Of a stretch of DNA of 64,000 nt, positions 44,892-52,949 are shown piece after piece (the stretch's first letter is position 1; each line of letters begins with the position of its first letter). This stretch comes from JAJYUU01 sp963719765 (GTDB lineage: Bacteria; Actinomycetota; Actinomycetes; Streptosporangiales; Streptosporangiaceae). The notes beneath the pieces were generated by a model that worked only from the letters and a program-made list of their open reading frames with translations, ran no database searches and was not told the origin of the DNA. The DNA is taken from assembly GCA_963719765.1 (NCBI GenBank), contig CAVRCW010000007.1, forward strand, positions 496,001 through 560,000, in the 5' to 3' direction. A program made the translations under genes and the position numbers.

Positions 44892-44905
44892 TAGAACACG
44901 TTACA
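44892..44905. promoter_or_regulatory. KstR operator (kstD/tetR-cyp51 operon)
   Basis: TAGAACACGTTACA keeps the AACnnGTT core and the outer T and A of the KstR consensus. It is 64 bp upstream of kstD and 75 bp upstream of the TetR gene that opens the CYP51 operon. Confidence 0.75.
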
Positions 44906-44979
44906 GTTTTGGCCAGCCCGTGCTGGCAGGCCCCGGCCAGGCTTGCGCGCGCCGTCGGCCCGGACTAACGTCTGGACAC

Positions 44980-45546
44980 ATGTCCGACTCTCTCGCCACG
45001 GAGCCTACCCGCAGGCTGCTGACGGCGCGGCAGGCCGACACGGTGCACCGGCTGACCGAGGCCGGCGTGCAGGAAGTGCGGCAGTCCGGATACGAGAACC
45101 TCAGCATCCGGGACGTGGCCCGCCGCGCGGGAGTCGCGGCGGCGACCGCATATACCTACTTCGCGTCCAAGGATCACCTGCTCACCGAGATCTTCTGGCG
45201 CCGGCTGAACGCGCTGCCGCCGGTGGAAACCAGCCAGAAGTCCGCGCAGAGCCGGGTGGTCGGCGTACTGCGCGAGCTTGCGCTGCTCGTCTCGGCCGAG
45301 CCCGAGCTGGCGGCCGGGTGCACTGCCGCCATGTTCGGGAGCGAGCCTGACGTCCGCCAGCTCCGCCTGTACATCGGAATGAAGATCCGCCAGCGGATCG
45401 AGGAGGCGGCCGGGCCTGGCACCCCGGCGGCACGGCTACTCGAGCTTGCTTACTTCGGCGCCATGGTCGAGGCAGGGCTCGGCTACACCACGTACGAGCA
45501 CATGGCGGACCGGCTGGCCGAAGCCGCCCAGTTGATCATGGGGTGA
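44980..45546 (+). CDS. TetR-family regulator (Rv0767c position)
   Basis: A 188-residue TetR protein: GVQEVRQSGYENLSIRDVAR, AGVAAATAYTYFASKDHLLT, then a ligand domain ending YTTYEHMADRLAEAAQLI. It starts at ATG 44980 with no ribosome binding site; TAACGT lies 8 bases before the ATG, so the message may be leaderless. Gene order places it where Rv0767c stands before CYP123. Probably a local regulator of the CYP operon in addition to KstR. Confidence 0.85.
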   Translation: MSDSLATEPTRRLLTARQADTVHRLTEAGVQEVRQSGYENLSIRDVARRAGVAAATAYTYFASKDHLLTEIFWRRLNALPPVETSQKSAQSRVVGVLRELALLVSAEPELAAGCTAAMFGSEPDVRQLRLYIGMKIRQRIEEAAGPGTPAARLLELAYFGAMVEAGLGYTTYEHMADRLAEAAQLIMG

Positions 45547-45550
45547 CACG

Positions 45551-46756
45551 GTGACGGCAGCTGTCAGTTTCAGCCCGTACGACTACCACGTCCAAGACGA
45601 TCCCTACCCTGTCTACGCCCGGCTCCGCGACGAGGCACCGCTGTATCGCAACGAGGAACTCGACTTCTGGGCGCTGTCTCGGCACGAGGATGTCGCCGTT
45701 GCTTTCCGCGAGTCCGCTCAGTTCTCCAACGCCAACGGCGTGTCCCTCGATCCGTCGGCCTGGGGCCCGCGAGCGGCCAGGACCATGTCGTTCCTGGCCA
45801 TGGATGCGCCCAGGCATACTCGGATGCGGGCGCTGGTATCGAGTGGGTTCACCCCGCGCCGGGTCCAGGACCTGCGGCAGCGCATTCGCGTCCTGGCCCG
45901 CAAGCACCTGGAGTCCTGCCTGGGCAAGGGCTGCTTCGACTTTGTCGCCGAGTTTGCCGGACTGCTGCCCATGGACGTTGTCTCTGAGCTGGTTGGCGTC
46001 CCCGAGGAGGACAGGTCCGCGCTGCGGAAGCACGCCGACACGCTGCTGCATCGCGAGGACGGGCTGATGGCCGTGCCGCGGGCCGGAGCCGAGGCGGCGT
46101 TCCATCTGATCGTTTACTTCGCCGAGCTGATCGCGGAGCGCCGGGCCCGGCCGGGCGGCGGCACGGACACGGCGGACCTGGTGTCGGCCTTGCTGCGGGC
46201 CGAAATAGATGGCGACCATCTCACCGACGAGGAGATCGTCGGTTTCCTGTTCCTGATGATCGTGGCCGGGAACGAGACGACCACCAAGCTGCTAGCCAAC
46301 GCCGTGTACTGGGGCTGGCGTAACCCCGCCGAGCTCGCCAAGCCGATGACGGACCCGGCTCGCATCGGGACGTGGGTCGAGGAGACGCTGCGCTACGACT
46401 CGACCAGCCAGGCGATTGCCCGGACTGTGACGCAGGACTTCACCGCGCACGGCCAGACTGTGCCGGCCGGGGACCGGCTGGTGCTGCTGATCGGCTCGGC
46501 CAACAGGGACCCCGCCGTGTTTGACGACCCTGATCGCTACGACCTGGACCGCGACACCTCGGCGCTGATCAGCTTCGGGGCCGGCCGGCACTACTGCCTC
46601 GGCGCGAACCTGGCCCGGCTTGAGGCGAACGTGGCGCTCACCGAGTTCACCCGCGCGGTCAGCCGGTACGAGGTGGACGAGGAACAAGCGGAACGAGTCC
46701 ACTCGCCAAATGTGCGCGGCTTCACCACTCTGCCTATCCGCGTGGAGTTGCGCTGA
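45551..46756 (+). CDS. cytochrome P450, CYP123-like
   Basis: A 401-residue soluble P450. It follows M. tuberculosis CYP123 closely: DPYPVYARLRDEAPLYRNEE, SNANGVSLDPS, VSSGFTPRRVQDL, PMDVVSELVGVP, FLFLMIVAGNETTTKLLANA (I helix), VEETLRYD (ExxR) and SFGAGRHYCLGANLA with the haem-ligand Cys. Substrate is unknown; the position next to CYP51 suggests a sterol or fatty-acid-derived compound. GTG start 4 bp after the TetR stop. Confidence 0.9.
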   Translation: MTAAVSFSPYDYHVQDDPYPVYARLRDEAPLYRNEELDFWALSRHEDVAVAFRESAQFSNANGVSLDPSAWGPRAARTMSFLAMDAPRHTRMRALVSSGFTPRRVQDLRQRIRVLARKHLESCLGKGCFDFVAEFAGLLPMDVVSELVGVPEEDRSALRKHADTLLHREDGLMAVPRAGAEAAFHLIVYFAELIAERRARPGGGTDTADLVSALLRAEIDGDHLTDEEIVGFLFLMIVAGNETTTKLLANAVYWGWRNPAELAKPMTDPARIGTWVEETLRYDSTSQAIARTVTQDFTAHGQTVPAGDRLVLLIGSANRDPAVFDDPDRYDLDRDTSALISFGAGRHYCLGANLARLEANVALTEFTRAVSRYEVDEEQAERVHSPNVRGFTTLPIRVELR

Positions 46757-46757
46757 T

Positions 46758-47549
46758 ATGCCGAGATTCGAGCCGCACCCGCAGCGCCGGACTGCCGTGG
46801 TGACCGGCGCGTCGTCTGGCATCGGCGCCGCCACCGCCGTCGCGCTAGCCACTGCCGGGCATCCGGTCGCGCTCGGCGCCAGGCGGACAGATAAGTGCGA
46901 GGAACTGGCCGCCACGATTCGGGCCGGCGGCGGTGCGGCCATCGCGCTGCCGCTGGATGTTTGCGACGACGACACCGTGAAGAGCTTCGCGGCCGGGGTG
47001 GCGGCCGAGCTCGGGCCAGCCGAGATCCTCGTCAGCTGCGCAGGCGACCTGGCGGCGGAGCTCGTCCACGAAGTGGATTCTGGTGAGTTCCTGCGTCAGG
47101 TCCAGGTGAATCTCGTCGGCGCGCACCGGCTGGTAACCGCGATCGTGCCGGGCATGGTTACCAGGCGGCGCGGGGACGTCGTATTCATATCTTCCGACGT
47201 GGCACACACGCCGAGACCCCGGATGGGCGCCTATGTCGCGGCCAAGAACGGCCTGGATGGCATGGCACGGGCGATGCAGCGGGAGCTGGAAGGCAGCGGG
47301 GTCAGGGTCTCGATCGTGCGGCCTGGCCCCACGATGACCGAGATGGGCATGAGCTGGGAGCCGCACACCGTCCAGGCGGTGCTCGATGACTGGGCCAGAT
47401 GGGGCCTGGCCCGGCACCCGAACTTCCTCAGGCCGTCCGACGTTGCCGCCGCGGTTATGGCCATCGTTTCTACGCCGCGCGGATCGCACCTGACGCTGAT
47501 CGAGATTCAGCCAGAGGCGCCGCTCGCGCCTGCCGGGGATACGCCATGA
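46758..47549 (+). CDS. short-chain dehydrogenase (Rv0765c-like)
   Basis: A 263-residue SDR: TAVVTGASSGIGAATAVALA is the NAD(P) motif, NxxG region VNLVGAHRLV, catalytic Ser in VFISSDVAHTPR and YVAAKNG for Tyr/Lys. Located between CYP123 and CYP51, exactly as Rv0765c. It probably oxidises or reduces a sterol hydroxyl or ketone in the same pathway. Start at ATG 46758, one base after the P450 stop; its own stop overlaps the cyp51 ATG. Confidence 0.88.
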   Translation: MPRFEPHPQRRTAVVTGASSGIGAATAVALATAGHPVALGARRTDKCEELAATIRAGGGAAIALPLDVCDDDTVKSFAAGVAAELGPAEILVSCAGDLAAELVHEVDSGEFLRQVQVNLVGAHRLVTAIVPGMVTRRRGDVVFISSDVAHTPRPRMGAYVAAKNGLDGMARAMQRELEGSGVRVSIVRPGPTMTEMGMSWEPHTVQAVLDDWARWGLARHPNFLRPSDVAAAVMAIVSTPRGSHLTLIEIQPEAPLAPAGDTP

Positions 47550-48931
47550 TGCTGCTGGAGCCGCCGCTCGTATCCGGCGGCGCGCGGGACGGCCACCTGG
47601 AGGAGCTGCGCCGCGACCCCATCGCGCTGATGCGGCGGGTCCGTAGCGAGTGCGGCGACGTCGGCCGGTTCGACCTGGCCGGGCGGCCGGTGATCTTGCT
47701 GTCCGGCGCGGAAGCTAACGAGTACTTCTTCAGAGCGCCCGATGAAGACCTGGACCAGGCGGGCGCGTACCCGTTCATGACCCCGATATTCGGCGAGGGC
47801 GTGGTGTTCGACGCCTCGCCTGAACGCCGCCGCGAGGCGCTGCACAACCAGGCGCTGCGGGGCGAAATGATGCGCGGGCATGCGCAGACGATTGCCGACG
47901 AGGTGGACCGGCTCGTCGCGGGCTGGGCCGACAGCGGCGAGATCGACCTGCTTGACTGGTTCGCCGAGCTGACCATCTACACCTCTTCCGCCTGCCTGAT
48001 CGGCACCAAGTTCCGCAACCAGCTCGACAGCAAGTTCGCTGAGCTCTACCACGATCTGGAGCGGGGCACCGACGCGCTCGCGTTCGTGGATCCGTACGCG
48101 CCCATCGAGAGCTTCCGCCGCCGGGACCAGGCGAGAGCCGGCCTGGTGGCCCTGGTCGGCGCGATCATGGCAGGACGGGCGGCCGGCGGACCGCCAGACC
48201 GCGACGACCGGGATCTGCTGGACGTGCTGATGTCGATACGCGGCCCGGATGGCACGCCCGCGTTCTGCGCGGACGAGATTACCGGCATGTTCATCTCGAT
48301 GATGTTCGCCGGGCACCACACCAGCTCGGGTACCGCCGCCTGGACGCTTATCGAGCTGCTCAGGCACCCCGCCCAGCTCGCTGGCGTAGTCGACGAGCTA
48401 GACGGACTCCATAGCGCGGAGATCAGTTTCCAGGCGCTGCGCGAGATCCCGCGGCTGGAGTCCGCAATCAAGGAAGCGCTGCGGCTGCACCCGCCGCTGA
48501 TCCTGCTGCTGCGCGCGGCGACCAGGGAACTCGATGTGCTGGGCTACCGGGTGCCGGCCGGGGCGCTGGTCGGCGCGACCCCGGCGATCTCCAACCGGAT
48601 CGCGGCCGACTTTCCTGATCCCGACGATTTCGTGCCGCAGCGCTACGCCGAACCGCGGCAGGAGGACCTGGTCAACCGCTGGACGTGGATCCCGTTCGGG
48701 GCCGGGCGGCACCGCTGCGTCGGCGCGAACTTCGCCATGATCCAGCTCAAGGCGATCTTCTCGGTACTGCTCAGGGACTGGGCCTTCGAGCTCGGGCAGC
48801 CACCAGACAGCTATCGCAACGACCACTCCAAGATGGTGGTGCAGCTGGCCAGGCCGTGCGTTGTCCGGTACCGGCGGCGTCAGGGCGGCCCTGAGCCGGG
48901 GGAGCAGCAGGCTAATGCGTATCGAGGTTGA
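47546..48931 (+). CDS. cyp51: sterol 14-alpha-demethylase CYP51
   Basis: A 461-residue P450 matching M. tuberculosis CYP51 nearly throughout: VSGGARDGHLEELRRDPIAL, QAGAYPFMTPIFGEGVVFDA, SPERRREALHNQALRGEMM, FISMMFAGHHTSSGTAAWTL (I helix) and WIPFGAGRHRCVGANFA with the haem Cys. CYP51 removes the 14-alpha methyl of sterols in three monooxygenations. The B' helix and BC-loop signature are intact. ATG overlaps the SDR stop. The C-terminus is about 10 residues longer than usual and overlaps the ferredoxin start. Confidence 0.96.
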   Translation: MMLLEPPLVSGGARDGHLEELRRDPIALMRRVRSECGDVGRFDLAGRPVILLSGAEANEYFFRAPDEDLDQAGAYPFMTPIFGEGVVFDASPERRREALHNQALRGEMMRGHAQTIADEVDRLVAGWADSGEIDLLDWFAELTIYTSSACLIGTKFRNQLDSKFAELYHDLERGTDALAFVDPYAPIESFRRRDQARAGLVALVGAIMAGRAAGGPPDRDDRDLLDVLMSIRGPDGTPAFCADEITGMFISMMFAGHHTSSGTAAWTLIELLRHPAQLAGVVDELDGLHSAEISFQALREIPRLESAIKEALRLHPPLILLLRAATRELDVLGYRVPAGALVGATPAISNRIAADFPDPDDFVPQRYAEPRQEDLVNRWTWIPFGAGRHRCVGANFAMIQLKAIFSVLLRDWAFELGQPPDSYRNDHSKMVVQLARPCVVRYRRRQGGPEPGEQQANAYRG

Positions 48932-49109
48932 CCTGGATCTGTGCCAGGGCCATGCGATGTGCGAGCTGGAGGCCCCCGAAGTCTTCTCCGTGCCGCGCAA
49001 GGGCAAGGTCGCCGTGACCGATCCCGCGCCGCCGGAAAGCCTGCGCGCTGCGGTCGAGGCCGCGGTCAGGTACTGCCCCACCCAGGCGCTCAAACTGGTC
49101 GATGACTGA
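48915..49109 (+). CDS. [3Fe-4S]-type ferredoxin for CYP51
   Basis: A 64-residue ferredoxin: RIEVDLDLCQGHAMCELEAP and VRYCPTQAL. The second cluster position is His-containing (C-x-G-H-x-x-C), as in 3Fe-4S ferredoxins that serve P450s. It corresponds to Rv0763c, the redox partner of CYP51. The ATG lies 17 bp inside the cyp51 gene. Confidence 0.93.
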   Translation: MRIEVDLDLCQGHAMCELEAPEVFSVPRKGKVAVTDPAPPESLRAAVEAAVRYCPTQALKLVDD

Positions 49110-49149
49110 CCAGGGACACCCGTCAGCCAGGTCACGCAGGAGGCCATAG

Positions 49150-49701
49150 ATGCCCGCGTTCCCCCGTGCGGAGTTGGACGAAATGGTGCAGCGATGGCTG
49201 GACGCCAACCGTCGCTGCGAGGAAGCCGGTGACTGGCGCCCGCTCGCGGCGATGTATACGCAGGACGCGACCTACGGCTGGAACATGGGTCCCGGCGAGG
49301 AGTTCATGGTGGCGGGCCGCGACCAGATCCGCGACGTCGCGCTCGCCCTCGAGATGGGCGGCCTGGACGGCTGGTCGTACCCCTACCAACGCGTGCTGAT
49401 CGACGACGTGCAGGGCGAGGTCGTCGGTTTCTGGAAGCAGGTGGCCGGCGCGACCAGGCCGGACGGCGGCCGCTACCAGGTGGCCGGCATCGGGGGCAGC
49501 TGGTTCCGCTACGGCGGGGACTGGCAGTGGGAATGGCAGCGCGACTTCTTCGACCTCGGCAACGCCACCGCGCTGTTCCTGGAGATGATCAGGAACGACG
49601 CGCTATCGGCCGGCATGCGCAGGCGGATGGAGCGGGCCACGTCCGCCGAGCGGCTGCCGGGCCATTTCCCGATCGGCGCCGGGCCTGTCCCGCTCTGGTG
49701 A
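49150..49701 (+). CDS. NTF2/SnoaL-like protein (Rv0762c position)
   Basis: A 183-residue protein with an NTF2-like fold: MVQRWLDANRRCEEAGDWRP, LAAMYTQDATYGWNMGPGEE and EFMVAGRDQIRDVALALEMG. The length fits Rv0762c (about 181 residues), next gene after the ferredoxin in M. tuberculosis. Function unknown; NTF2-like proteins in such loci can be isomerases or substrate-binding proteins. Last gene of the CYP51 operon here; AdhB and Rv0760c homologues do not follow. Confidence 0.8.
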   Translation: MPAFPRAELDEMVQRWLDANRRCEEAGDWRPLAAMYTQDATYGWNMGPGEEFMVAGRDQIRDVALALEMGGLDGWSYPYQRVLIDDVQGEVVGFWKQVAGATRPDGGRYQVAGIGGSWFRYGGDWQWEWQRDFFDLGNATALFLEMIRNDALSAGMRRRMERATSAERLPGHFPIGAGPVPLW

Positions 49702-49754
49702 GGTCCGCTCCGACGGCGGTCGAGTACTAGCCAGCTCCTCGCCGGGCTTGACCC

Positions 49755-50132
49755 TCAGACCGAGACCAGGTCGCACACGAAGATGAGGGTCTCGCCCGGC
49801 GCGATCGAGCTCCCGGCGCCCCTGTCCCCGTAGGCCAGGTCCGGTGGAATGACGAGCTGGCGACGGCCGCCGACCTTCATTCCCTGCACGCCCTGGTCCC
49901 AGCCGGCGATGACCTGGCCGACGCCGAGCCTGAACTCGAGCGGAGCGCCTCGGCTCCAGCTAGCGTCGAACTCCTCGCCGGTGGAGTACGCGACTCCGAC
50001 ATAGTGAACCTTGACCGTGTCGCCCGCGCCGGCCGCGCGGCCGTCACCTTCCCACAGATCCGTGATCTCAAGTTCGGTCGGCGGATCGCCGCCGGGGAAG
50101 TCGACCTCCGGCTTCTCGATGCTCATACTCAC
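49755..50132 (-). CDS. FKBP-type peptidyl-prolyl isomerase
   Basis: A 125-residue single FKBP domain: TVKVHYVGVAYSTGEEFDAS, GQVIAGWDQGVQGMKVGGRR, LAYGDRGAGSSIAPGETLIF. Active-site residues Tyr, Phe, Asp and Trp are in their usual places. No signal peptide, so cytoplasmic. Start may be the second Met at 50126. Function unrelated to the steroid genes as far as can be seen. Confidence 0.93.
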   Translation of the reverse strand: MSMSIEKPEVDFPGGDPPTELEITDLWEGDGRAAGAGDTVKVHYVGVAYSTGEEFDASWSRGAPLEFRLGVGQVIAGWDQGVQGMKVGGRRQLVIPPDLAYGDRGAGSSIAPGETLIFVCDLVSV

Positions 50133-50145
50133 GTCTCCCTGGTAT

Positions 50146-50865
50146 CTACGTTCGCTCGCCTAGGGTACGTGACGCCGGCTCGGCGGGGATGTGCGGCGTA
50201 CCGTCGCGCATCGGCGGAAACTCGAACGTGGCCGCGGTGGTGGTCCGGGTCAGTCGGGTGATGTCGGCCTCCGGCAGCACCTCGGTGTCCTCGTCGATGA
50301 TCACCTCCCAGCGACACACCGGTGCCCGACCCCGGTCGGCCGGTGCCCGGGGGGCCCGCGGCGGCCGGTGCACCGCGCGGATCCGCGCCTTGGGGTTCAC
50401 CGCCTGCGCGGTCACGTCGAATGTGCCGTCCTCGATCGTGTGGCACATGCTGCGCACCGGTCGCTCGCCGTACGGCTCGACGTCCAGCAGCGCGCCACAT
50501 GACCGTAGCTGGAAGAAACCGTGGTGCTCGTCGACTACCTCGTATTCCACGTCCATGTAGTGCTGCGCGAAGCCAGGGTCGAGTTGCAATTGCTTGAATA
50601 TTGCCGGAACGCCGTCGCCCTCGATATTCATGGTTCGTCGGATTCGCTCGGTATAGATAGGGCTGGCGCCGCGCCACTCCTCGATCGCAAGCTCTTCCAC
50701 CGCCTGCTGGCCGTACCGCAGCCCCACGGCGGCGAAAACGGACCGGTCAAGCAGCTGGGCAATTAGCGCGAACTCGCGCACGAGCCGCACCAGCGCTTCC
50801 TTAGACAGATCCTCATAACGGAAGTCCGGATCGAATTCGCCGGAATAGTCCTTGCGCTCAGCCAT
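50146..50865 (-). CDS. hypothetical protein, possibly DUF6125-like
   Basis: A 239-residue protein from ATG 50865 (MAERKDYSGEFDPDFRYEDL). A helical region SKEALVRLVREFALIAQLLD and EELAIEEWRGASPIYTERIR precede a central domain with EYEVVDEHHGFFQLRSCGAL and a Cys-His stretch SMCHTIEDGTFDVTAQAVNP. Similar proteins occur beside SDR genes in actinobacteria and I think of DUF6125-type proteins, but this is not secure. A -10 box TACAGT lies 7 bases before the ATG, suggesting a leaderless transcript. Confidence 0.6.
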   Translation of the reverse strand: MAERKDYSGEFDPDFRYEDLSKEALVRLVREFALIAQLLDRSVFAAVGLRYGQQAVEELAIEEWRGASPIYTERIRRTMNIEGDGVPAIFKQLQLDPGFAQHYMDVEYEVVDEHHGFFQLRSCGALLDVEPYGERPVRSMCHTIEDGTFDVTAQAVNPKARIRAVHRPPRAPRAPADRGRAPVCRWEVIIDEDTEVLPEADITRLTRTTTAATFEFPPMRDGTPHIPAEPASRTLGERT

Positions 50866-50888
50866 AGACTGAACTGTAGTCTGGACAC
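50866..50888. promoter_or_regulatory. overlapping divergent leaderless promoters
   Basis: Only 23 bp separate two divergent start codons. TAGTCT at 50877-50882 is 6 bases before the plus-strand ATG, and TACAGT (minus, 50878-50873) is 7 bases before the minus-strand ATG. Both fit a -10 box for transcription starting at the A of ATG. They overlap by two bases, so the promoters probably compete. Confidence 0.6.
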
Positions 50889-51665
50889 ATGTCCGGAACA
50901 ATGCCGCCGACCAGGACGCGGCATGACTTCAGCGGCAAGGTCGCGATAGTGACCGGCGCGGCGCAGGGCATCGGCGAGGCGTACGCCCGCGGACTGGCCG
51001 CCGCCGGGGCTGCGGTCGTGGTGGCCGACATCGATTCCGACCAGGGCGAGGCCGTCGCCAAGGACATCTGCGCGGGCGGCGGGCAGGCCGCGTTCGCCCG
51101 CACCGACGTGAGCGACCCTGAGTCCGCCCTGGCGATGGCGGAGCTTGCCGTCGCGCAGTTCGGTGGCATCGACTTCCTGGTCAACAACGCGGCGATCTAC
51201 GGCCAGATGCAGTTCGACCTGCTGGTGTCGGTCGACTGGGACTATTACAAGAAGTTCCTCGGCGTGAACATGGATGGCGCGCTGGCCTGCACCCGTGCCT
51301 GCTACAAGCACATGCGCAGGCGCGGCAGCGGCGCGATCGTCAACCAGTCCTCGACCGCGGCCTGGCTGTATTCCAGCTTCTACGGGCTGGCCAAGGTCGG
51401 GGTGAACGGCCTGACCCAGCAGCTAGCGCATGAGCTCGGCGGCATGGGCATCCGGGTCAACGCCATCGCGCCAGGACCCACCGACACCGCCGCCACAAGG
51501 GCGGTCACCGGCGGCATCGCGCAGGACATGGTCAAGACGCTCGCGCTCAAGCGGATGGGCCAGCCGCAGGACCTGGTCGGGGCCTGCCTGTTCCTGCTGT
51601 CAGACGAGGCGTCATGGATTACCGGCCAGATCTTCAACGTCGACGGCGGCCAGGTCTTCCGGTGA
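50889..51665 (+). CDS. short-chain dehydrogenase
   Basis: A 258-residue classical SDR: AIVTGAAQGIGEAYARGLAA (cofactor), DFLVNNAAIYG, Ser in VNQSSTAAWLYSS and YGLAK for Tyr/Lys, ending WITGQIFNVDGGQVFR. NAD preference is suggested by the Asp in VVADIDSD. First gene of a tightly overlapped operon through to the FadD gene. Its place suggests oxidation of a 3-hydroxyacyl-CoA or steroid alcohol, but substrate is not known. Confidence 0.88.
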   Translation: MSGTMPPTRTRHDFSGKVAIVTGAAQGIGEAYARGLAAAGAAVVVADIDSDQGEAVAKDICAGGGQAAFARTDVSDPESALAMAELAVAQFGGIDFLVNNAAIYGQMQFDLLVSVDWDYYKKFLGVNMDGALACTRACYKHMRRRGSGAIVNQSSTAAWLYSSFYGLAKVGVNGLTQQLAHELGGMGIRVNAIAPGPTDTAATRAVTGGIAQDMVKTLALKRMGQPQDLVGACLFLLSDEASWITGQIFNVDGGQVFR

Positions 51666-52585
51666 CGCTCGTCGGTTTCATCGGGCTTGGCCAGATGGGC
51701 CGGCCGATGGCCGACCGCCTGGCCGGCTGGCCGGGTGGCCTGATCGTGCATGATGCGCGCACCGAAGCCATGGCGCCACTGGCCGAGGCCGGCGCCGCGA
51801 CCACTCGGACCGTGACCGAGCTGGCCAAGGCAGCGGGGATTATCTCGGTGATGGTCCGCGACGACGACCAGGTGCGCGACGTGGTCATGGAAGCCGCCGC
51901 GAGCCTCGCACCCGCGAGCCGAGCACCCGCGAGCCGAGCACCCGCGAGCCGAGCACCCGCGAGCGCTCCCGTGATCATCGCCATCCACTCGACGATCCGG
52001 CCTGGCACTGCGGCGGCACTGGCACGCGAACTCGGTCATGACGGTGTCGAGATCGTGGACGCTCCGGTCAGCGGTGGCTTCATGGGTGCAACCGACGGTC
52101 GGCTCGCGGTGATGTTCGGCGGCTCCCGTGCTGCCTATGACCGCTGCCGCGACCCGTTCGGCTGCTGGGCCGACCTGATCATGCACATGGGCCAGGTCGG
52201 TTCCGGCACGCAGGCCAAGCTGGCCAGGAACCTGCTGCACTTCGTCGCGTTCACGGCCGCGGCCGAGGCACAGCGGCTGGCCGAAGCGGCCGGCCTCGAT
52301 CTGCGCAAGCTCGCGAGGATAGTCCGCCACTCCGACGCGGTCACCGGTGGCGCCGGGTCCATCATGCTGCGGCCGACCACCGCTGCGATCGAGGACGACG
52401 ACCCGCTGCGGCAGATCCTGGAGCACGTCCGGGCGCTCGGCGAGAAAGACCTGTCGCTCGCCCTCGAGCTCGGCGGCCAGCTTGACGTGGACCTGCCGAT
52501 GGCGAGATTCGCGCTCGGCCACTTCGCGGCCGGGCTGGGATTGCCTGAGGACGAGACCCGCCAGGCACGAGAGGATCAGCCATGA
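51662..52585 (+). CDS. 3-hydroxyisobutyrate-dehydrogenase-like oxidoreductase
   Basis: A 307-residue beta-hydroxyacid dehydrogenase. The N-terminal motif is LVGFIGLGQMGRPMADRLAG, the substrate motif is DAPVSGGFMGATDGRLAVMF, and the catalytic Lys is in GSGTQAKLARNLLHF. Between the NAD-binding strands there is an inserted run of APASR repeats encoded by 15-bp DNA repeats. GTG start overlaps the SDR stop. Probable substrate is a short hydroxyacid from side-chain or ring degradation. Confidence 0.85.
   Translation: MTLVGFIGLGQMGRPMADRLAGWPGGLIVHDARTEAMAPLAEAGAATTRTVTELAKAAGIISVMVRDDDQVRDVVMEAAASLAPASRAPASRAPASRAPASAPVIIAIHSTIRPGTAAALARELGHDGVEIVDAPVSGGFMGATDGRLAVMFGGSRAAYDRCRDPFGCWADLIMHMGQVGSGTQAKLARNLLHFVAFTAAAEAQRLAEAAGLDLRKLARIVRHSDAVTGGAGSIMLRPTTAAIEDDDPLRQILEHVRALGEKDLSLALELGGQLDVDLPMARFALGHFAAGLGLPEDETRQAREDQP
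51908..51965. repeat. 15-bp tandem repeat within a coding region
   Basis: GCACCCGCGAGCCGA begins at 51908, 51923 and 51938, with a partial fourth copy from 51953. The repeats encode APASR units in frame. Copy number could vary without breaking the gene. Confidence 0.9.
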
Positions 52586-52947
52586 CTGACGAGCGGCGCC
52601 AGCGCGGCCTGGCGAAGATGAGCGAGGTCTACGGCTGGGAGGTGCAGGATGGGCCTGGCGATTTCTTCGGGATCACCGCTGATCACCTGTTCGCCGAGAT
52701 CTGGACTCGGCCTGGCCTGACGCTCAGGGACAGAAGGCTGCTGCTGATGGGCCTGCTGGTCGGTCAGGGCCTGCAGGACGTCGCCGACATCCAGATCGGG
52801 GCCGCGCTCCGGCGCGAGGAGCTGAGCCCAGACGAACTGCGCGAGATCGCGATCTTCCTGACCCACTATGCGGGCTGGCCGAGCGGCGCTCGGCTCAGCA
52901 TGCAGACGGAGAAGCTCATCGGCGAGCACGCGCGTAAGAAGGAGTAG
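52582..52947 (+). CDS. carboxymuconolactone decarboxylase family protein
   Basis: A 121-residue CMD-fold protein: GLAKMSEVYGWEVQDGPGDF, LTLRDRRLLLMGLLVGQGLQ and IAIFLTHYAGWPSGARLSMQ. The Cys-x-x-Cys of the AhpD branch is absent, so it belongs to the decarboxylase-like branch. The His in THYAGWP is the likely catalytic residue. ATG overlaps the previous stop. Role in this operon is unknown. Confidence 0.85.
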   Translation: MTDERRQRGLAKMSEVYGWEVQDGPGDFFGITADHLFAEIWTRPGLTLRDRRLLLMGLLVGQGLQDVADIQIGAALRREELSPDELREIAIFLTHYAGWPSGARLSMQTEKLIGEHARKKE

Positions 52948-52949
52948 TC

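Noticed and set aside
44971..44990. GGACACATGTCC as a shared operator of the TetR gene (44980) and the SDR gene (50889)
   Set aside because: The shared bases are mainly the start codon region ATGTCCG of two genes; the symmetry is short and better explained by similar leaderless starts.
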